Shown one piece after another: positions 28,545 to 37,018 of a stretch of DNA of 64,000 nt (within the stretch, counting starts at the first letter, position 1; every line of letters starts with the position of its first letter). The position numbers were made by a program, and so were the translations under genes. Below the pieces are notes generated by a model that was not told the DNA's origin, searched no databases, and worked only from the letters and a program-made list of their open reading frames with translations. The stretch comes from MPNO01 sp965205995 (lineage in GTDB: Bacteria; Pseudomonadota; Alphaproteobacteria; MPNO01), in NCBI GenBank assembly GCA_965205995.1, contig OZ242200.1:4030001-4094000 (forward strand). Direction: 5' to 3'.

Positions 28545-30497
28545 TCAGCCGTCCTTGTCCGCCTCCGCCACTGCCTCATCCGCGGCTGCCTCCGCGTCGG
28601 GAGCCGGAGCCTCCTCGGCCGCAGCCTCCCCGGCCGGAGCGTCCCCGGCCGCAGCCTCCTCGGCCGGAGCGTCCTCGGCCGGAGCGTCCTCAGCCGCAGC
28701 CTCCTCGGCCGCAGCCTCCTCGGCCGGCGCGTCGTCCCCGCCGGTCGGGGTGGAGGCCTCCCGCTGGGCGCGCTCGCGGTTGGCGCGGTTGATCGCCGCA
28801 CCGAGGATGTCGCCGAGGCTGGCGCCGGAATCGGACGAGCCGAATTCGGCCATCGCCTGCTTCTCCTCGGCCACCTCCAGCGCCTTGACCGACAAAGCAA
28901 GCTTGCGGTCCCGGCGGTCGATGCTGGTGACGCGGGCGTCGAGCCTGTCGCCCGCCGCGAAGCGGTCGGGACGCTGATCGGTGCGGTCGCGCGAAAGCTC
29001 CGCCCGGCGGATGAACCCGGGCAATCCGCCCGCCACCGTGACCTCGAGCCCGTTGTCGACGACCTGGGCGACGGTGCAGGTCAGGATGTCGCCCCGCTTG
29101 ATGTTCTCGATCGCAACCTCGAACTGGTCTTCCTCGAGCTGCTTGATCCCGAGCGAGATACGCTCCCTCTCCGGATCGACATCGAGCACCTTCGCCTTGA
29201 CCAGGTCGCCCTTCTTGTAGTCGCGCAGCGCTTCTTCGCCCGGGCGCGCCCAGTCGATATCCGACAAATGGACCATCCCGTCGATCTCGCTGTCGAGGCC
29301 GACGAACAGGCCGAACTCGGTGATGTTCTTCACCTCGCCGTCGATCACGGACCCCACCGGATGGAGGTCGAGGAACTGGTCCCACGGGTTCTCGCGGCAC
29401 TGCTTGATTCCGAGCGAAACCCGGCGCTTGTTGGGGTCGACCTCCAGCACCATCACCTCGACCTCCTGGCTGGTCGAGACGATCTTCCCGGGATGGACGT
29501 TCTTCTTGGTCCAGCTCATCTCGGAGACGTGGACCAGCCCCTCGACGCCGGGTTCGAGCTCGACGAAGGCGCCGTAATCGGTGATGTTGCTGACCCGGCC
29601 GGTGAATTTGACGCCGATCGGGTATTTGTGCTCGACGCCGTCCCAGGGATCGGCCTCGAGCTGCTTCATGCCGAGCGAAATGCGCTGGGTCTCCGGGTTG
29701 TAGCGGATGACCTGCACCCGCACGGTCTGGCCGATGCTGAGCGCGTCGCTCGGATGGTTGATGCGCCGCCAGGCAATATCGGTGACATGCAGCAGCCCGT
29801 CGACCCCGCCGAGGTCGACGAAGGCGCCGTAATCGGTGATGTTCTTGACGATCCCTTCGAGGATCTGGCGCTCCTTGAGATTGGCGAGCAGCTCGTTGCG
29901 GGCCTCGGCGCGGGATTCCTCCAGCACCGCCCGGCGCGAAACCACGATATTGCCGCGGCGCCGGTCCATCTTGAGGATCTGGAACGGCTGCGGGGTGCCC
30001 ATCAGCGGCGACACGTCGCGCACCGGGCGGACATCGACCTGGCTGCCCGGCAGAAACGCAACCGCGCCCGAAAGGTCCACGGTGAAGCCGCCCTTGACGC
30101 GGCCGAAGATGGTGCCGCTCACCCGCTCGGCCGCGTTGAACGCCTTCTCCAGCAGGGTCCATGCCTCTTCCCGACGCGCCCGTTCGCGCGACAGCACCGC
30201 CTCGCCGTTGCGGTCCTCCATGCGCTCCAGATACACGTCGACCGAGTCTCCGACCTTGAGCTCCGGCTCGCGGCCGGGCGCCGCGAATTCCTTGAGCGCG
30301 ACCCGGCCCTCGGATTTCAGCCCGACATCGACCAGCGCCGAGTCGTTCTCGATACTGATGACGGTTCCCTTCACCACCGATCCTTCGGTGGGCTCGCCTT
30401 CGGCGAAGCTCTCCTCGAGCATGTTTGCAAAATTCTCTCCCGCGATCAGTGCGGGGGACATCTCCGCCGGGTGTTCGGCGACTGCTTCATTCGACAT
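28545..30497 (-). CDS. rpsA: 30S ribosomal protein S1 with an extended acidic Ala-rich tail
   Basis: This 650-residue protein has six S1 RNA-binding repeats, recognisable from recurring GxVxxIxxxGxFV, GLVHxSxxxW and ERxISLGxKQ patterns (for example EGIVKNITDYGAFVDLGGVDG). S1 binds mRNA leaders and helps initiation on the 30S subunit. The ATG at 30497 begins MSNEAVAEHP after a purine-rich GCAGGAA. The last 60 or so residues are an Ala, Glu, Pro and Asp tail built from near-repeated AEEAAAEDAP units, encoded by a 15-bp repetitive tract at 28600-28730. The tail is longer and more repetitive than in most S1 proteins. Confidence 0.96.
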   Translation of the reverse strand: MSNEAVAEHPAEMSPALIAGENFANMLEESFAEGEPTEGSVVKGTVISIENDSALVDVGLKSEGRVALKEFAAPGREPELKVGDSVDVYLERMEDRNGEAVLSRERARREEAWTLLEKAFNAAERVSGTIFGRVKGGFTVDLSGAVAFLPGSQVDVRPVRDVSPLMGTPQPFQILKMDRRRGNIVVSRRAVLEESRAEARNELLANLKERQILEGIVKNITDYGAFVDLGGVDGLLHVTDIAWRRINHPSDALSIGQTVRVQVIRYNPETQRISLGMKQLEADPWDGVEHKYPIGVKFTGRVSNITDYGAFVELEPGVEGLVHVSEMSWTKKNVHPGKIVSTSQEVEVMVLEVDPNKRRVSLGIKQCRENPWDQFLDLHPVGSVIDGEVKNITEFGLFVGLDSEIDGMVHLSDIDWARPGEEALRDYKKGDLVKAKVLDVDPERERISLGIKQLEEDQFEVAIENIKRGDILTCTVAQVVDNGLEVTVAGGLPGFIRRAELSRDRTDQRPDRFAAGDRLDARVTSIDRRDRKLALSVKALEVAEEKQAMAEFGSSDSGASLGDILGAAINRANRERAQREASTPTGGDDAPAEEAAAEEAAAEDAPAEDAPAEEAAAGDAPAGEAAAEEAPAPDAEAAADEAVAEADKDG

Positions 30498-30591
30498 CGG
30501 CGTTCCTGCCTGGCCTCTGTTCAATTGTTTCTCGGGCCCGAAACCGGCACCGTCCGGAAAACCATGCGCGCGGCAGGTTTCCCGGGCGACA

Positions 30592-31251
30592 CTACTTTCG
30601 GATCGTCGTCCGCGCGGTGAAGTGCGCCAGCGCCTCGCGGAATACCTCGTCCGCATCCATGGTCGAAGTGTCGATCACGAAGGCGTCTTCGGCGGGCGCC
30701 AGCGGCGCCGCGGCACGACCCCGATCCCGGGCGTCGCGCGCTTCCATATCACGCAGAACCTCCGAATATATACCCTTTGCGCCCCGTTCCAACAACTCCC
30801 GTAGGCGCCGATGCGCGCGCACCTCCACGGGCGCATCGAGGAAGATCTTCACCGCCGCGTCCGGACAGACGACGGTGCCGATGTCGCGCCCGTCCAGCAC
30901 CGCCCCCGGCGCGTGGCCCGGCGGGGCGGCGGCGAAGCCGCGCTGGAAGTCGAGCAGCGCCGCGCGCACCGCCGCATCCGCGGCGACGACGCTCGCCGCC
31001 GCGGTCACCGTCTCGTCCCGCAGCCCTTCGCCGCGAAGATCCGCGGCCGTCAAATCCTGCGCCGCACGGACCGCGGCGGCGCTGTCCGCCGGATCGGCGC
31101 CGGCATCGATCGCCCGCCTGGCGGCGGCCCGGTAGAGCAGGCCGGTGTCGAGATGGGCGAAGCCGAGCCGCGCCGCGAGGCGCCGCGCGACCGTACCCTT
31201 GCCGCTTGCCGCCGGCCCGTCGACGGCGACCACGACCGGCGCGTCAGCCAC
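30592..31251 (-). CDS. cmk: Cytidylate kinase
   Basis: A 219-residue P-loop kinase with VVAVDGPAASGKGTVARRLA at the N-terminus, HLDTGLLYRAAARR, the CMP-binding LDGRDIGTVVCPDA and a lid region rich in Arg. It phosphorylates CMP and dCMP to the diphosphates. The ATG overlaps the aroA stop by eight bases, and rpsA follows 94 bases downstream. The order aroA-cmk-rpsA is widely conserved in proteobacteria. Confidence 0.95.
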   Translation of the reverse strand: MADAPVVVAVDGPAASGKGTVARRLAARLGFAHLDTGLLYRAAARRAIDAGADPADSAAAVRAAQDLTAADLRGEGLRDETVTAAASVVAADAAVRAALLDFQRGFAAAPPGHAPGAVLDGRDIGTVVCPDAAVKIFLDAPVEVRAHRRLRELLERGAKGIYSEVLRDMEARDARDRGRAAAPLAPAEDAFVIDTSTMDADEVFREALAHFTARTTIRK

Positions 31252-32629
31252 CGGGCTCGTCCACCGCCGCGATCGCCGCCCCGAGCCCGTTCATCGCCGC
31301 CGCGAAACCGGGAAAGCTCGTGTCGATGGTCTCGCTTCCGGCCACCTCGATCGGGCGTTCGCAGGCGAGGCCCAGAACCAGGAACGCCATCGCGATCCGG
31401 TGGTCGTGCCCGGCATCGACGAGCGCGCCGCCGGCCGGGCGCCCGGAAACCCCCTCGACGATCAGGGTGTCGCCGGCGATCGCGGCGGCGACGCCGGCCG
31501 CCCGCAGCCCGCCGGCGATCGCCGCGAGCCGGTCGCTCTCCTTGACCCGCAGCTCGCCGAGCCCGTGCATCCGCGTCGTGCCCTCGGCGAAGGCGGCGGC
31601 GACGGCGAGGATCGGGTATTCGTCGATCATCCGCGGCGCCCGCTCGGCCGGCACCTCGATCGCCCTGAGCCGGCCCGGCCCCGGGTGAGAGAAAACCAGG
31701 CTGCCCACCGGCTCGCCGCCCGCCGCCGCTGTGTGCGCGACCGCAATGTCGGCGCCCATCTCGTCGAGACAGTCGAACAGCCCGGTGCGCGTCGGGTTGA
31801 GGCCGACGCCCGGGATCTCCACCTGCGAGCCCGGCACCAGCAGGGCGGCGACGCCGGGAAACGCCGCCGAGGACGGGTCGCCCGGGACCGACACCGCACG
31901 GCCCCCGATCTCCGGCTGGCCGCGCAGCGTGATCGCGCGGCGGCCGTCCGCGTCGGAAATCGCGATATCGACGCCGAAATGACCCAGCATCAGCTCGCTG
32001 TGGTCGCGCGTCGGGCGCGTCTCGACGACCGTGGTCTCGCCCGGCGTGTTGAGCGCGGCAAGGAGGATCGCCGATTTGACCTGGGCCGAGGCGACCGGCA
32101 GCGCGTATTCGATCGGCACCGCGTCCCGGGCGCCGGTCACCATGAGCGGCAGCAAATCGCCTTCGCGCGCCGAGATCGCCGCTCCCATCCGGCGCAGCGG
32201 TTCCGCGACCCGGCCCATCGGCCGGGATCTCAGCGAGGCGTCGCCGGTCAGGAACGCGGTGACCGGATGCGTGCCGAGGACGCCGAGCAGAAGCCTCGCC
32301 GCCGTCCCCGAATTGCCCAGATCGAGGACCGTGTCGGGCTCCGCCAGCCCGCCGATGCCGGTGCCGTGAACCGACCAGCCGCCGGGTCCGATGCGCTCCA
32401 CCGAGGCGCCGAGCGCGCGCAGCGCCGCCGCCGTGGCGAGGACGTCCTCGCCTTCCAGCAGCCCGTCGATCCTCGACTCGCCGACGGCGAGCGCGCTCAC
32501 GATCAGGGCGCGGTGGGAGATCGACTTGTCGCCTGGGACCCGCAGAGTGCCGGAAAGCCCCGCGGCGGATCCCGAGTCCAGAATCGCCATCGTCACATGG
32601 GGTTGAATTCGATCGGGTTGACTTAGCAT
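31244..32629 (-). CDS. aroA: 3-phosphoshikimate 1-carboxyvinyltransferase (EPSP synthase), class II-like
   Basis: The 461-residue protein has GTLRVPGDKSISHRALI, GDASLRSRPMGRV, ASAQVKSAILLAALN, NPTRTGLFD, DEYPILAVAAAFAEG and LRVKESDRL, in the pattern of class II (CP4-like) EPSP synthases. It condenses shikimate-3-phosphate with phosphoenolpyruvate. At the PEP-site loop it reads LGNSGTAARLL, with Gly where the glyphosate-insensitive CP4 enzyme has Ala (GNAATGCR). The start at 32629 is the longest; an ATG at 32590 (MAILDSG) is also plausible. It leads the aroA-cmk-rpsA-sppA-ihfB series and diverges from the FYDLN-type gene. Confidence 0.94.
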   Translation of the reverse strand: MLSQPDRIQPHVTMAILDSGSAAGLSGTLRVPGDKSISHRALIVSALAVGESRIDGLLEGEDVLATAAALRALGASVERIGPGGWSVHGTGIGGLAEPDTVLDLGNSGTAARLLLGVLGTHPVTAFLTGDASLRSRPMGRVAEPLRRMGAAISAREGDLLPLMVTGARDAVPIEYALPVASAQVKSAILLAALNTPGETTVVETRPTRDHSELMLGHFGVDIAISDADGRRAITLRGQPEIGGRAVSVPGDPSSAAFPGVAALLVPGSQVEIPGVGLNPTRTGLFDCLDEMGADIAVAHTAAAGGEPVGSLVFSHPGPGRLRAIEVPAERAPRMIDEYPILAVAAAFAEGTTRMHGLGELRVKESDRLAAIAGGLRAAGVAAAIAGDTLIVEGVSGRPAGGALVDAGHDHRIAMAFLVLGLACERPIEVAGSETIDTSFPGFAAAMNGLGAAIAAVDEPGG

Positions 32630-32760
32630 AGCGCCCGCCGGCGCCGCCAGAGGCGCCCGCCGCGCGGCAACCGGCCGCCGGGGGAGAGCGCAACTTGGCT
32701 TTGACAGAACGCGCCGTTCGTGGCAATGGCTCCTTCGTTTCGTTTTCGACGGAGGACGAT

Positions 32761-33114
32761 GTGGCGAAGCCCGAATGGGGATTGAAGCGGACCTGCCGCG
32801 ATTGCGGGAAACGGTTTTACGATTTTCACCGCGTTCCGATCGTCTGCCCCGGCTGCCAGGCGGTGTTCGATCCGCTGGCGATGCTGAGGCCGCGCCGCGG
32901 CCGCGCGACCGCGGCGGCGGCGCCGGCCGCCAGGGCGGTGGAGGCGGTTTCCGAGCAAGAAGTGCCCGGGACCGGGAATGACGGGGAAGAGGCGGCCCTT
33001 GTCGACGTCGAGGATGACGATATCGACAGCGACGACGATGACGGTATGATCAAGGGCGTTTCCGATCTGGGCGGCGACGACATTCCGGACGTCATCGCCG
33101 ACAATGATGACTGA
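32761..33114 (+). CDS. TIGR02300-type acidic zinc-ribbon protein (FYDLN family)
   Basis: This 117-residue protein begins AKPEWGLKRTCRDCGKRFYDFHRVPIVCPGCQAVF. Two CxxC pairs suggest a zinc ribbon, and FYDFHR stands where relatives have FYDLNK. The second half is low-complexity and strongly acidic (EDDDIDSDDDDG). The family is essentially restricted to Alphaproteobacteria and its function is unknown. GTG at 32761 is chosen because GGAGG lies just upstream and relatives start MAKPE; a TTG at 32695 would add 22 residues. It is divergent from aroA and upstream of tRNA-Ala, a common arrangement. Confidence 0.88.
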   Translation: MAKPEWGLKRTCRDCGKRFYDFHRVPIVCPGCQAVFDPLAMLRPRRGRATAAAAPAARAVEAVSEQEVPGTGNDGEEAALVDVEDDDIDSDDDDGMIKGVSDLGGDDIPDVIADNDD

Positions 33115-33128
33115 AGCCGCCCGCCGAC

Positions 33129-33172
33129 GGTCGATCCGGCAGTCGATCCGGCGGTCGATCCGGCGGTCGATA
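33129..33172. repeat. 12-bp tandem repeat before tRNA-Ala
   Basis: Units GGTCGATCCGGC (33129-33140), AGTCGATCCGGC (33141-33152) and GGTCGATCCGGC (33153-33164) plus a partial GGTCGATA lie between the FYDLN-type gene and the tRNA. The repeat ends two bases before the mature tRNA 5' end, so it falls in the tRNA leader or promoter. It probably arose by slippage. Confidence 0.85.
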
Positions 33173-33174
33173 AT

Positions 33175-33250
<76 letters not shown>

Positions 33251-33254
33251 ATAC

Positions 33255-33284
33255 GGGGGCCCGGCCGGAAGCGGCCGGGCCCCC
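33255..33284 (+). terminator. Hairpin after tRNA-Ala
   Basis: A perfect 13-bp stem (GGGGGCCCGGCCG at 33255-33267, complement at 33272-33284) with the loop GAAG begins four bases after the tRNA CCA. There is no clear T-run, but the position and strength suggest the tRNA transcription terminator. The 82-base space before the next gene's end shows nothing else. Confidence 0.7.
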
Positions 33285-33366
33285 TGCGCGTCTGCGGTGT
33301 GCAATGCGGCAATGAGGTGCGGGGACGTGCGGGGACGGGCGGGGCCCGCCCCGGTCTCCCCGGGGC

Positions 33367-33954
33367 TCAGCCCAGCGCGTAAGGAACCTGGTTCGGGCCC
33401 GCGATCCGCTCGCCGTCGGCGCTGTTCTCGTAGCCCTTCTGCTCGAACGTGCCGGTGCGCTGGCTGCGGACGATGACGGCGATGGTCTTGCGATCGCCCG
33501 CATATTCCGAATGGATCTCGTGCGGCGGGACGATGTCGACATCGCCGGGGCCGCATTCGATCGACGTCGCCGCCTCGAGTCGCCTGGTGCCGTCCTCGTC
33601 CGTCACCACGCCGAAACGGGCGATCCGCTCGCACCCTTCGAGCAGGCCGTAGACCGTCCAGGACGGGCCATGATCGTGGATCATCGCCCGCCCTCCCGGC
33701 CGCTTGATCAGACCGTTGAGCGCGAACCCGTAATCGGGATCCTCGTAAAACAGCAGGTTGTCGACCTTCTTGCCGTCGAAGCCGCCGACCGGCCAGCCTT
33801 GGGCGTGCGCCTTGAGCGCCGGATCGTCCAGCAGCGCGCTCAGCAATTCGCCGCAGCGCCGCCAGCGCGCCTCTCCTTCGAGCCCCTCCGCGCAGGTCGC
33901 GCGCAAAGCGGCCACGAATTCCTCGACCGCGGGCAGCATTCTGGTCCGTTCCAT
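33367..33954 (-). CDS. Cupin-fold protein, cysteine-dioxygenase-like
   Basis: A 195-residue protein with an N-terminal helical part and a cupin barrel. Metal-binding residues are expected in MIHDHGPSWTVYGLLEG (His-x-His) and in VDIVPPHEIHSEY (His). The pattern resembles the cysteine dioxygenase type I and related RmlC-like cupin families. It likely binds Fe or another metal and oxidises a small substrate, but the substrate is unknown. GGGAGA lies upstream of the ATG at 33954, which favours it over 33978. It is divergent from the alpha/beta hydrolase gene and may share a control region with it. Confidence 0.65.
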   Translation of the reverse strand: MERTRMLPAVEEFVAALRATCAEGLEGEARWRRCGELLSALLDDPALKAHAQGWPVGGFDGKKVDNLLFYEDPDYGFALNGLIKRPGGRAMIHDHGPSWTVYGLLEGCERIARFGVVTDEDGTRRLEAATSIECGPGDVDIVPPHEIHSEYAGDRKTIAVIVRSQRTGTFEQKGYENSADGERIAGPNQVPYALG

Positions 33955-34130
33955 CGCGCGTCTCCCGGCTTTTGCCAACGATAGCGCCCGCCGATTCCCC
34001 GGTCAAAGCCGCGCGTTGCCAACCGGGGGGCCGGTGCGTAATGTTCGTTAGATGGCTAAGGGTCGCAGCCCCTCGCCGGACCCACCGCGCCATGCATGAT
34101 AAACGACGACGAAATGGACGAGGAGCGACA

Positions 34131-34907
34131 GTGTCTGACGACAACATGGAATCGATAACGCTGCAGGGGATCGAGCTGCCTTATGTGCGCCGCGGCAGCG
34201 GACAAACGCTGCTCATGCTCCATGGCGGCGGCGGGCCGGTCGCGCCGATGCCCTTCGCGGCCAGGCTGACGGAGAAATTCGACGTCGTGGCCCCGATCCA
34301 TCCCGGTTTCGCGGGCACCCGGATCCCCGATCACTTCGACGACATCCACGACCTGAAGTTCCTGTACCTCGATTTCATCGACGCGCTCGACCTCCAGGAC
34401 GCCGTCTTGATGGGGTTCTCGATGGGCGGCTGGACGGCGGCCGAGCTCGCGGTGATGACGACGGCCCGCTTCTCGAAGCTGGTGCTCGTCGATTCCGTCG
34501 GGATCAAGCCCGGCGACCGCGACACCAGGGACGTCGCCGACGTGTTCGCGCTGCACCCGGCGGAGCTTCTCAAGATCACCTGGCACGACACCTCCAAGGC
34601 GCCCAATGTCGCGGAGATGGACGAGCAGGCCCTCGCCGCGATGGCCGGCAACCGGATCGCGCTCGCCCTCTACACCTTCGATCCCTACATGCACAACCCG
34701 AAGCTTCCCGGGCGCCTGCACCGGATCGACATCCCGACCCTCTTGATCTGGGGCGAGAGCGACGGCCTCGTCACCCCCGCATACGGCGCCGCCTTCCGCG
34801 ACATGATTCCCGGCGCCCGGATGGCGGTGATCCCGGAGGCCGGGCACGCTCCGCAGGCCGAGCAGCCCGAGGCCTTCCTGTCCGAACTTCTCGCCTTCGC
34901 GTCCTAA
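34131..34907 (+). CDS. Alpha/beta hydrolase, first of a hydrolase-monooxygenase-hydrolase operon
   Basis: A 258-residue alpha/beta-hydrolase-fold protein. The oxyanion segment is LLMLHGGGGPV, the nucleophile Ser is in LMGFSMGGWTAAE, the acid Asp is probably in LIWGESDGLVTP and the His in EAGHAPQAEQP. The GTG at 34131 with AGGAG ten bases upstream is a good start; an ATG at 34146 is possible. The substrate is unknown. It lies 15 bases before a luciferase-like monooxygenase gene, which is followed five bases later by a second alpha/beta hydrolase gene, so the three probably work on one substrate. Confidence 0.82.
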   Translation: MSDDNMESITLQGIELPYVRRGSGQTLLMLHGGGGPVAPMPFAARLTEKFDVVAPIHPGFAGTRIPDHFDDIHDLKFLYLDFIDALDLQDAVLMGFSMGGWTAAELAVMTTARFSKLVLVDSVGIKPGDRDTRDVADVFALHPAELLKITWHDTSKAPNVAEMDEQALAAMAGNRIALALYTFDPYMHNPKLPGRLHRIDIPTLLIWGESDGLVTPAYGAAFRDMIPGARMAVIPEAGHAPQAEQPEAFLSELLAFAS

Positions 34908-34922
34908 TCGAGGAGCCCCACG

Positions 34923-36155
34923 TTGAAGACCTGGTTCTTTACCGAAGACGCCTACCCGTATCTGCCCGATGAGGACAGCTACGAGTCGATTCGCGTCAAC
35001 CTGCCCAACAAGCACTACGACCCCGAAATCGGCGCCGACCTCTATCACCGCTATCTCGACATGTGGAGCGCGGCCGACGAGATCGGCCTCGAGATCATGC
35101 TCAACGAGCACCACCAGACCGCCACCTGCGTGGTGCCCGCGGCGCCGCTGATGCTGTCGATCCTGGCGCGCGAGACCAAGCGCGCGCGGCTCCTCATCCT
35201 CGGCAACCCGATCGGCAACCGGAACACCCCGGTTCGCGTCGCCGAGGAGATGGCGATGGTCGACGTGCTCTCTCGCGGCCGGCTCGAATGCGGCTTCGTC
35301 CGCGGCGTGCCCTATGAATCCGCCCCGGCCAACGTGATCGCGTTTCGCGGCACCGAACGGCTGTGGGAGGCGCATGACCTGATCGTCAAGGCCTGGACCA
35401 ACCATGAGGGTCCGTTCAACTTCGAGGGCCGCTTCTATCACATGCGCCAGGTCAATATCTGGCCGCGCCCCTACCAGCAGCCCCACCCGCCGGTCTGGGT
35501 GACGATCGGCAGCGGCGGCAGCGGCGTGCAGGTGTCGCGGCACAAGCATGTCGGCGCGGTTTTCCTCGCCGGCTATAACGGGATCCGGCCGATTTTCGAC
35601 GGCTACCGCGGCGGCTATCGCGAGGCCCATGGCGAGGAGGCCCCGCTCGACCGGCTCGCCTATTGCGCGCTGATCTATGTCGGCGAGAACGAGAGCCGGG
35701 CCCGCGAGGGGGCGGAAAAGATCCTCTGGTACATGACCTCGAACAAGGTCGCGGCGCAGTGGAACAACCCGCCGGGCTACCACCCGCCGCATGTCGCCGC
35801 GATGATCATGAAGGGTACGCGCGGCGGCGCCGGCGTCCCGCTCAACCCCGAGCTCGACGACCAGATGGCGCGCGGCAATGTCTTCGCCGGCACTCCCGAC
35901 CAGGTCTATGAGCAGATCAAGGCGTTCTGGGAGTATTCCGGCGGCTTCGGCCACCTGCTGATGATGGGCCAGGCCGGGTTCCTGAGCTACGGCGATACGC
36001 TGAGCTCGATGCAGCTGTTCAACGACGAGGTCTATCCCAGGCTGCGCGAGCTCACGGCATCCTACGACGCCGACCGCATGGCGCATCTGCGCGCCTCGCT
36101 TCCCCAGGTCGAGGCAACCTCGCTCGGCGAGCTCGGCCTCGCCTTCGCCCGGTAG
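34923..36155 (+). CDS. Luciferase-like (LLM class) flavin-dependent monooxygenase
   Basis: A 410-residue TIM-barrel enzyme of the bacterial luciferase superfamily. It has LNEHHQTATCVVPAAPLML, RLLILGNPIGNRNTPVRVAEE and MVDVLSRGRLECGFVRG, where family members bind FMNH2, and an insertion-rich C-terminal part (AGTPDQVYEQIKAF). Such enzymes use reduced flavin and O2, often opening a ring or inserting oxygen. The start is TTG at 34923 after GAGGAGCC. It lies between two alpha/beta hydrolase genes, which could act on an ester or lactone product. No flavin reductase is adjacent. Confidence 0.88.
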   Translation: MKTWFFTEDAYPYLPDEDSYESIRVNLPNKHYDPEIGADLYHRYLDMWSAADEIGLEIMLNEHHQTATCVVPAAPLMLSILARETKRARLLILGNPIGNRNTPVRVAEEMAMVDVLSRGRLECGFVRGVPYESAPANVIAFRGTERLWEAHDLIVKAWTNHEGPFNFEGRFYHMRQVNIWPRPYQQPHPPVWVTIGSGGSGVQVSRHKHVGAVFLAGYNGIRPIFDGYRGGYREAHGEEAPLDRLAYCALIYVGENESRAREGAEKILWYMTSNKVAAQWNNPPGYHPPHVAAMIMKGTRGGAGVPLNPELDDQMARGNVFAGTPDQVYEQIKAFWEYSGGFGHLLMMGQAGFLSYGDTLSSMQLFNDEVYPRLRELTASYDADRMAHLRASLPQVEATSLGELGLAFAR

Positions 36156-36160
36156 CGCCG

Positions 36161-37003
36161 ATGGCGGAGATCGCCAGCAAGTACATCGACGTCGACGGTA
36201 TCCGCACCCACTATCTCGAAGCCGGGGCCGGGCCGACGGTGGTCCTGCTGCATTCGGGCGAGTATGGCGGGGCGGCGGAAATAAGCTGGCAGTACACCAT
36301 CCCGGCGCTGGCGCCGGAGTTTCATGTGGTCGCGCCGGACTGGCTCGGCTTCGGGCGCACCGACAAGCTGTTCGACTTCGCCGATGCGCGCAGCCGCGTC
36401 TACCGCCATATGCAGCGATTCGTCGAGCTCATGGGGATCGACGCGGCCGATTTCATCGGCAATTCGATGGGCGGGAGCAATCTTGCGCGGATCGCCGCGA
36501 CCGAGCCCGACATCCTGCCGCTGCGCTCGATCGTGCTGTGCAGCGGCGGCGGGTTCACGCCGGAGACCGAGGAACGCAAGACCCTGCTAGCCTATGACGG
36601 CAGCGCCGACGCGATGCGGGCGCTGGTCAAGGCGATGCTGCACGATCCCAAATGGGGCGACGACGACGCCCATATCGCCCGACGCCAGGAGTTCGCGCTG
36701 ATGAAGGGCGCCTGGGAGTGCCAGTCGGCGCCGCGCTTGCGGCCGCCGGCGGTGCAGCAGCCAGGCTCCGGGTTCGGCACCCCCGACGCGACGCCCTATG
36801 AGAATATCGCCGTGCCCACGTTGATCGTCGCCGGCGCCAACGACCCGCTGCGCGAGCCCGGCTATGCCCCGAAACTCGCCGCGCGCATCGACGGGGCGGA
36901 GGTGTCGGTCTACGAGAATTGCGGCCACTGCCCCAATATCGAGCATGCCGGGCGGTTCAACGCCGCGGTGCTCGATTTCCTGCGCCGGGTCAACGCCGGC
37001 TGA
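36161..37003 (+). CDS. Alpha/beta hydrolase, third gene of the monooxygenase operon
   Basis: A 280-residue alpha/beta hydrolase resembling meta-cleavage-product hydrolases. It has VVLLHSGEYGG, the nucleophile Ser in FIGNSMGGSNLARIA, the acid Asp probably in VAGANDPLREP and the His in NCGHCPNIEHA. It should hydrolyse a C-C or C-O bond in a small organic acid. It starts five bases after the luciferase-like gene stop and is therefore co-transcribed and probably coupled. It converges on the gamma-glutamyltransferase gene, with 15 bases between stops. The substrate is unknown. Confidence 0.85.
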   Translation: MAEIASKYIDVDGIRTHYLEAGAGPTVVLLHSGEYGGAAEISWQYTIPALAPEFHVVAPDWLGFGRTDKLFDFADARSRVYRHMQRFVELMGIDAADFIGNSMGGSNLARIAATEPDILPLRSIVLCSGGGFTPETEERKTLLAYDGSADAMRALVKAMLHDPKWGDDDAHIARRQEFALMKGAWECQSAPRLRPPAVQQPGSGFGTPDATPYENIAVPTLIVAGANDPLREPGYAPKLAARIDGAEVSVYENCGHCPNIEHAGRFNAAVLDFLRRVNAG

Positions 37004-37018
37004 CCGGCCGGCGCCGGG

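Noticed and set aside
32701..32729. A TTGACA promoter for the FYDLN-type gene
   Set aside because: No acceptable -10 hexamer follows at 16-18 bases, so it was not listed.
33129..33172. A CRISPR-like array from the regular 12-bp repeats
   Set aside because: Units are directly adjacent with no spacers and are too short.
34923..36155. A later ATG start for the luciferase-like gene
   Set aside because: The TTG at 34923 has a ribosome site just upstream and encodes the conserved N-terminal strand; later starts would remove it.
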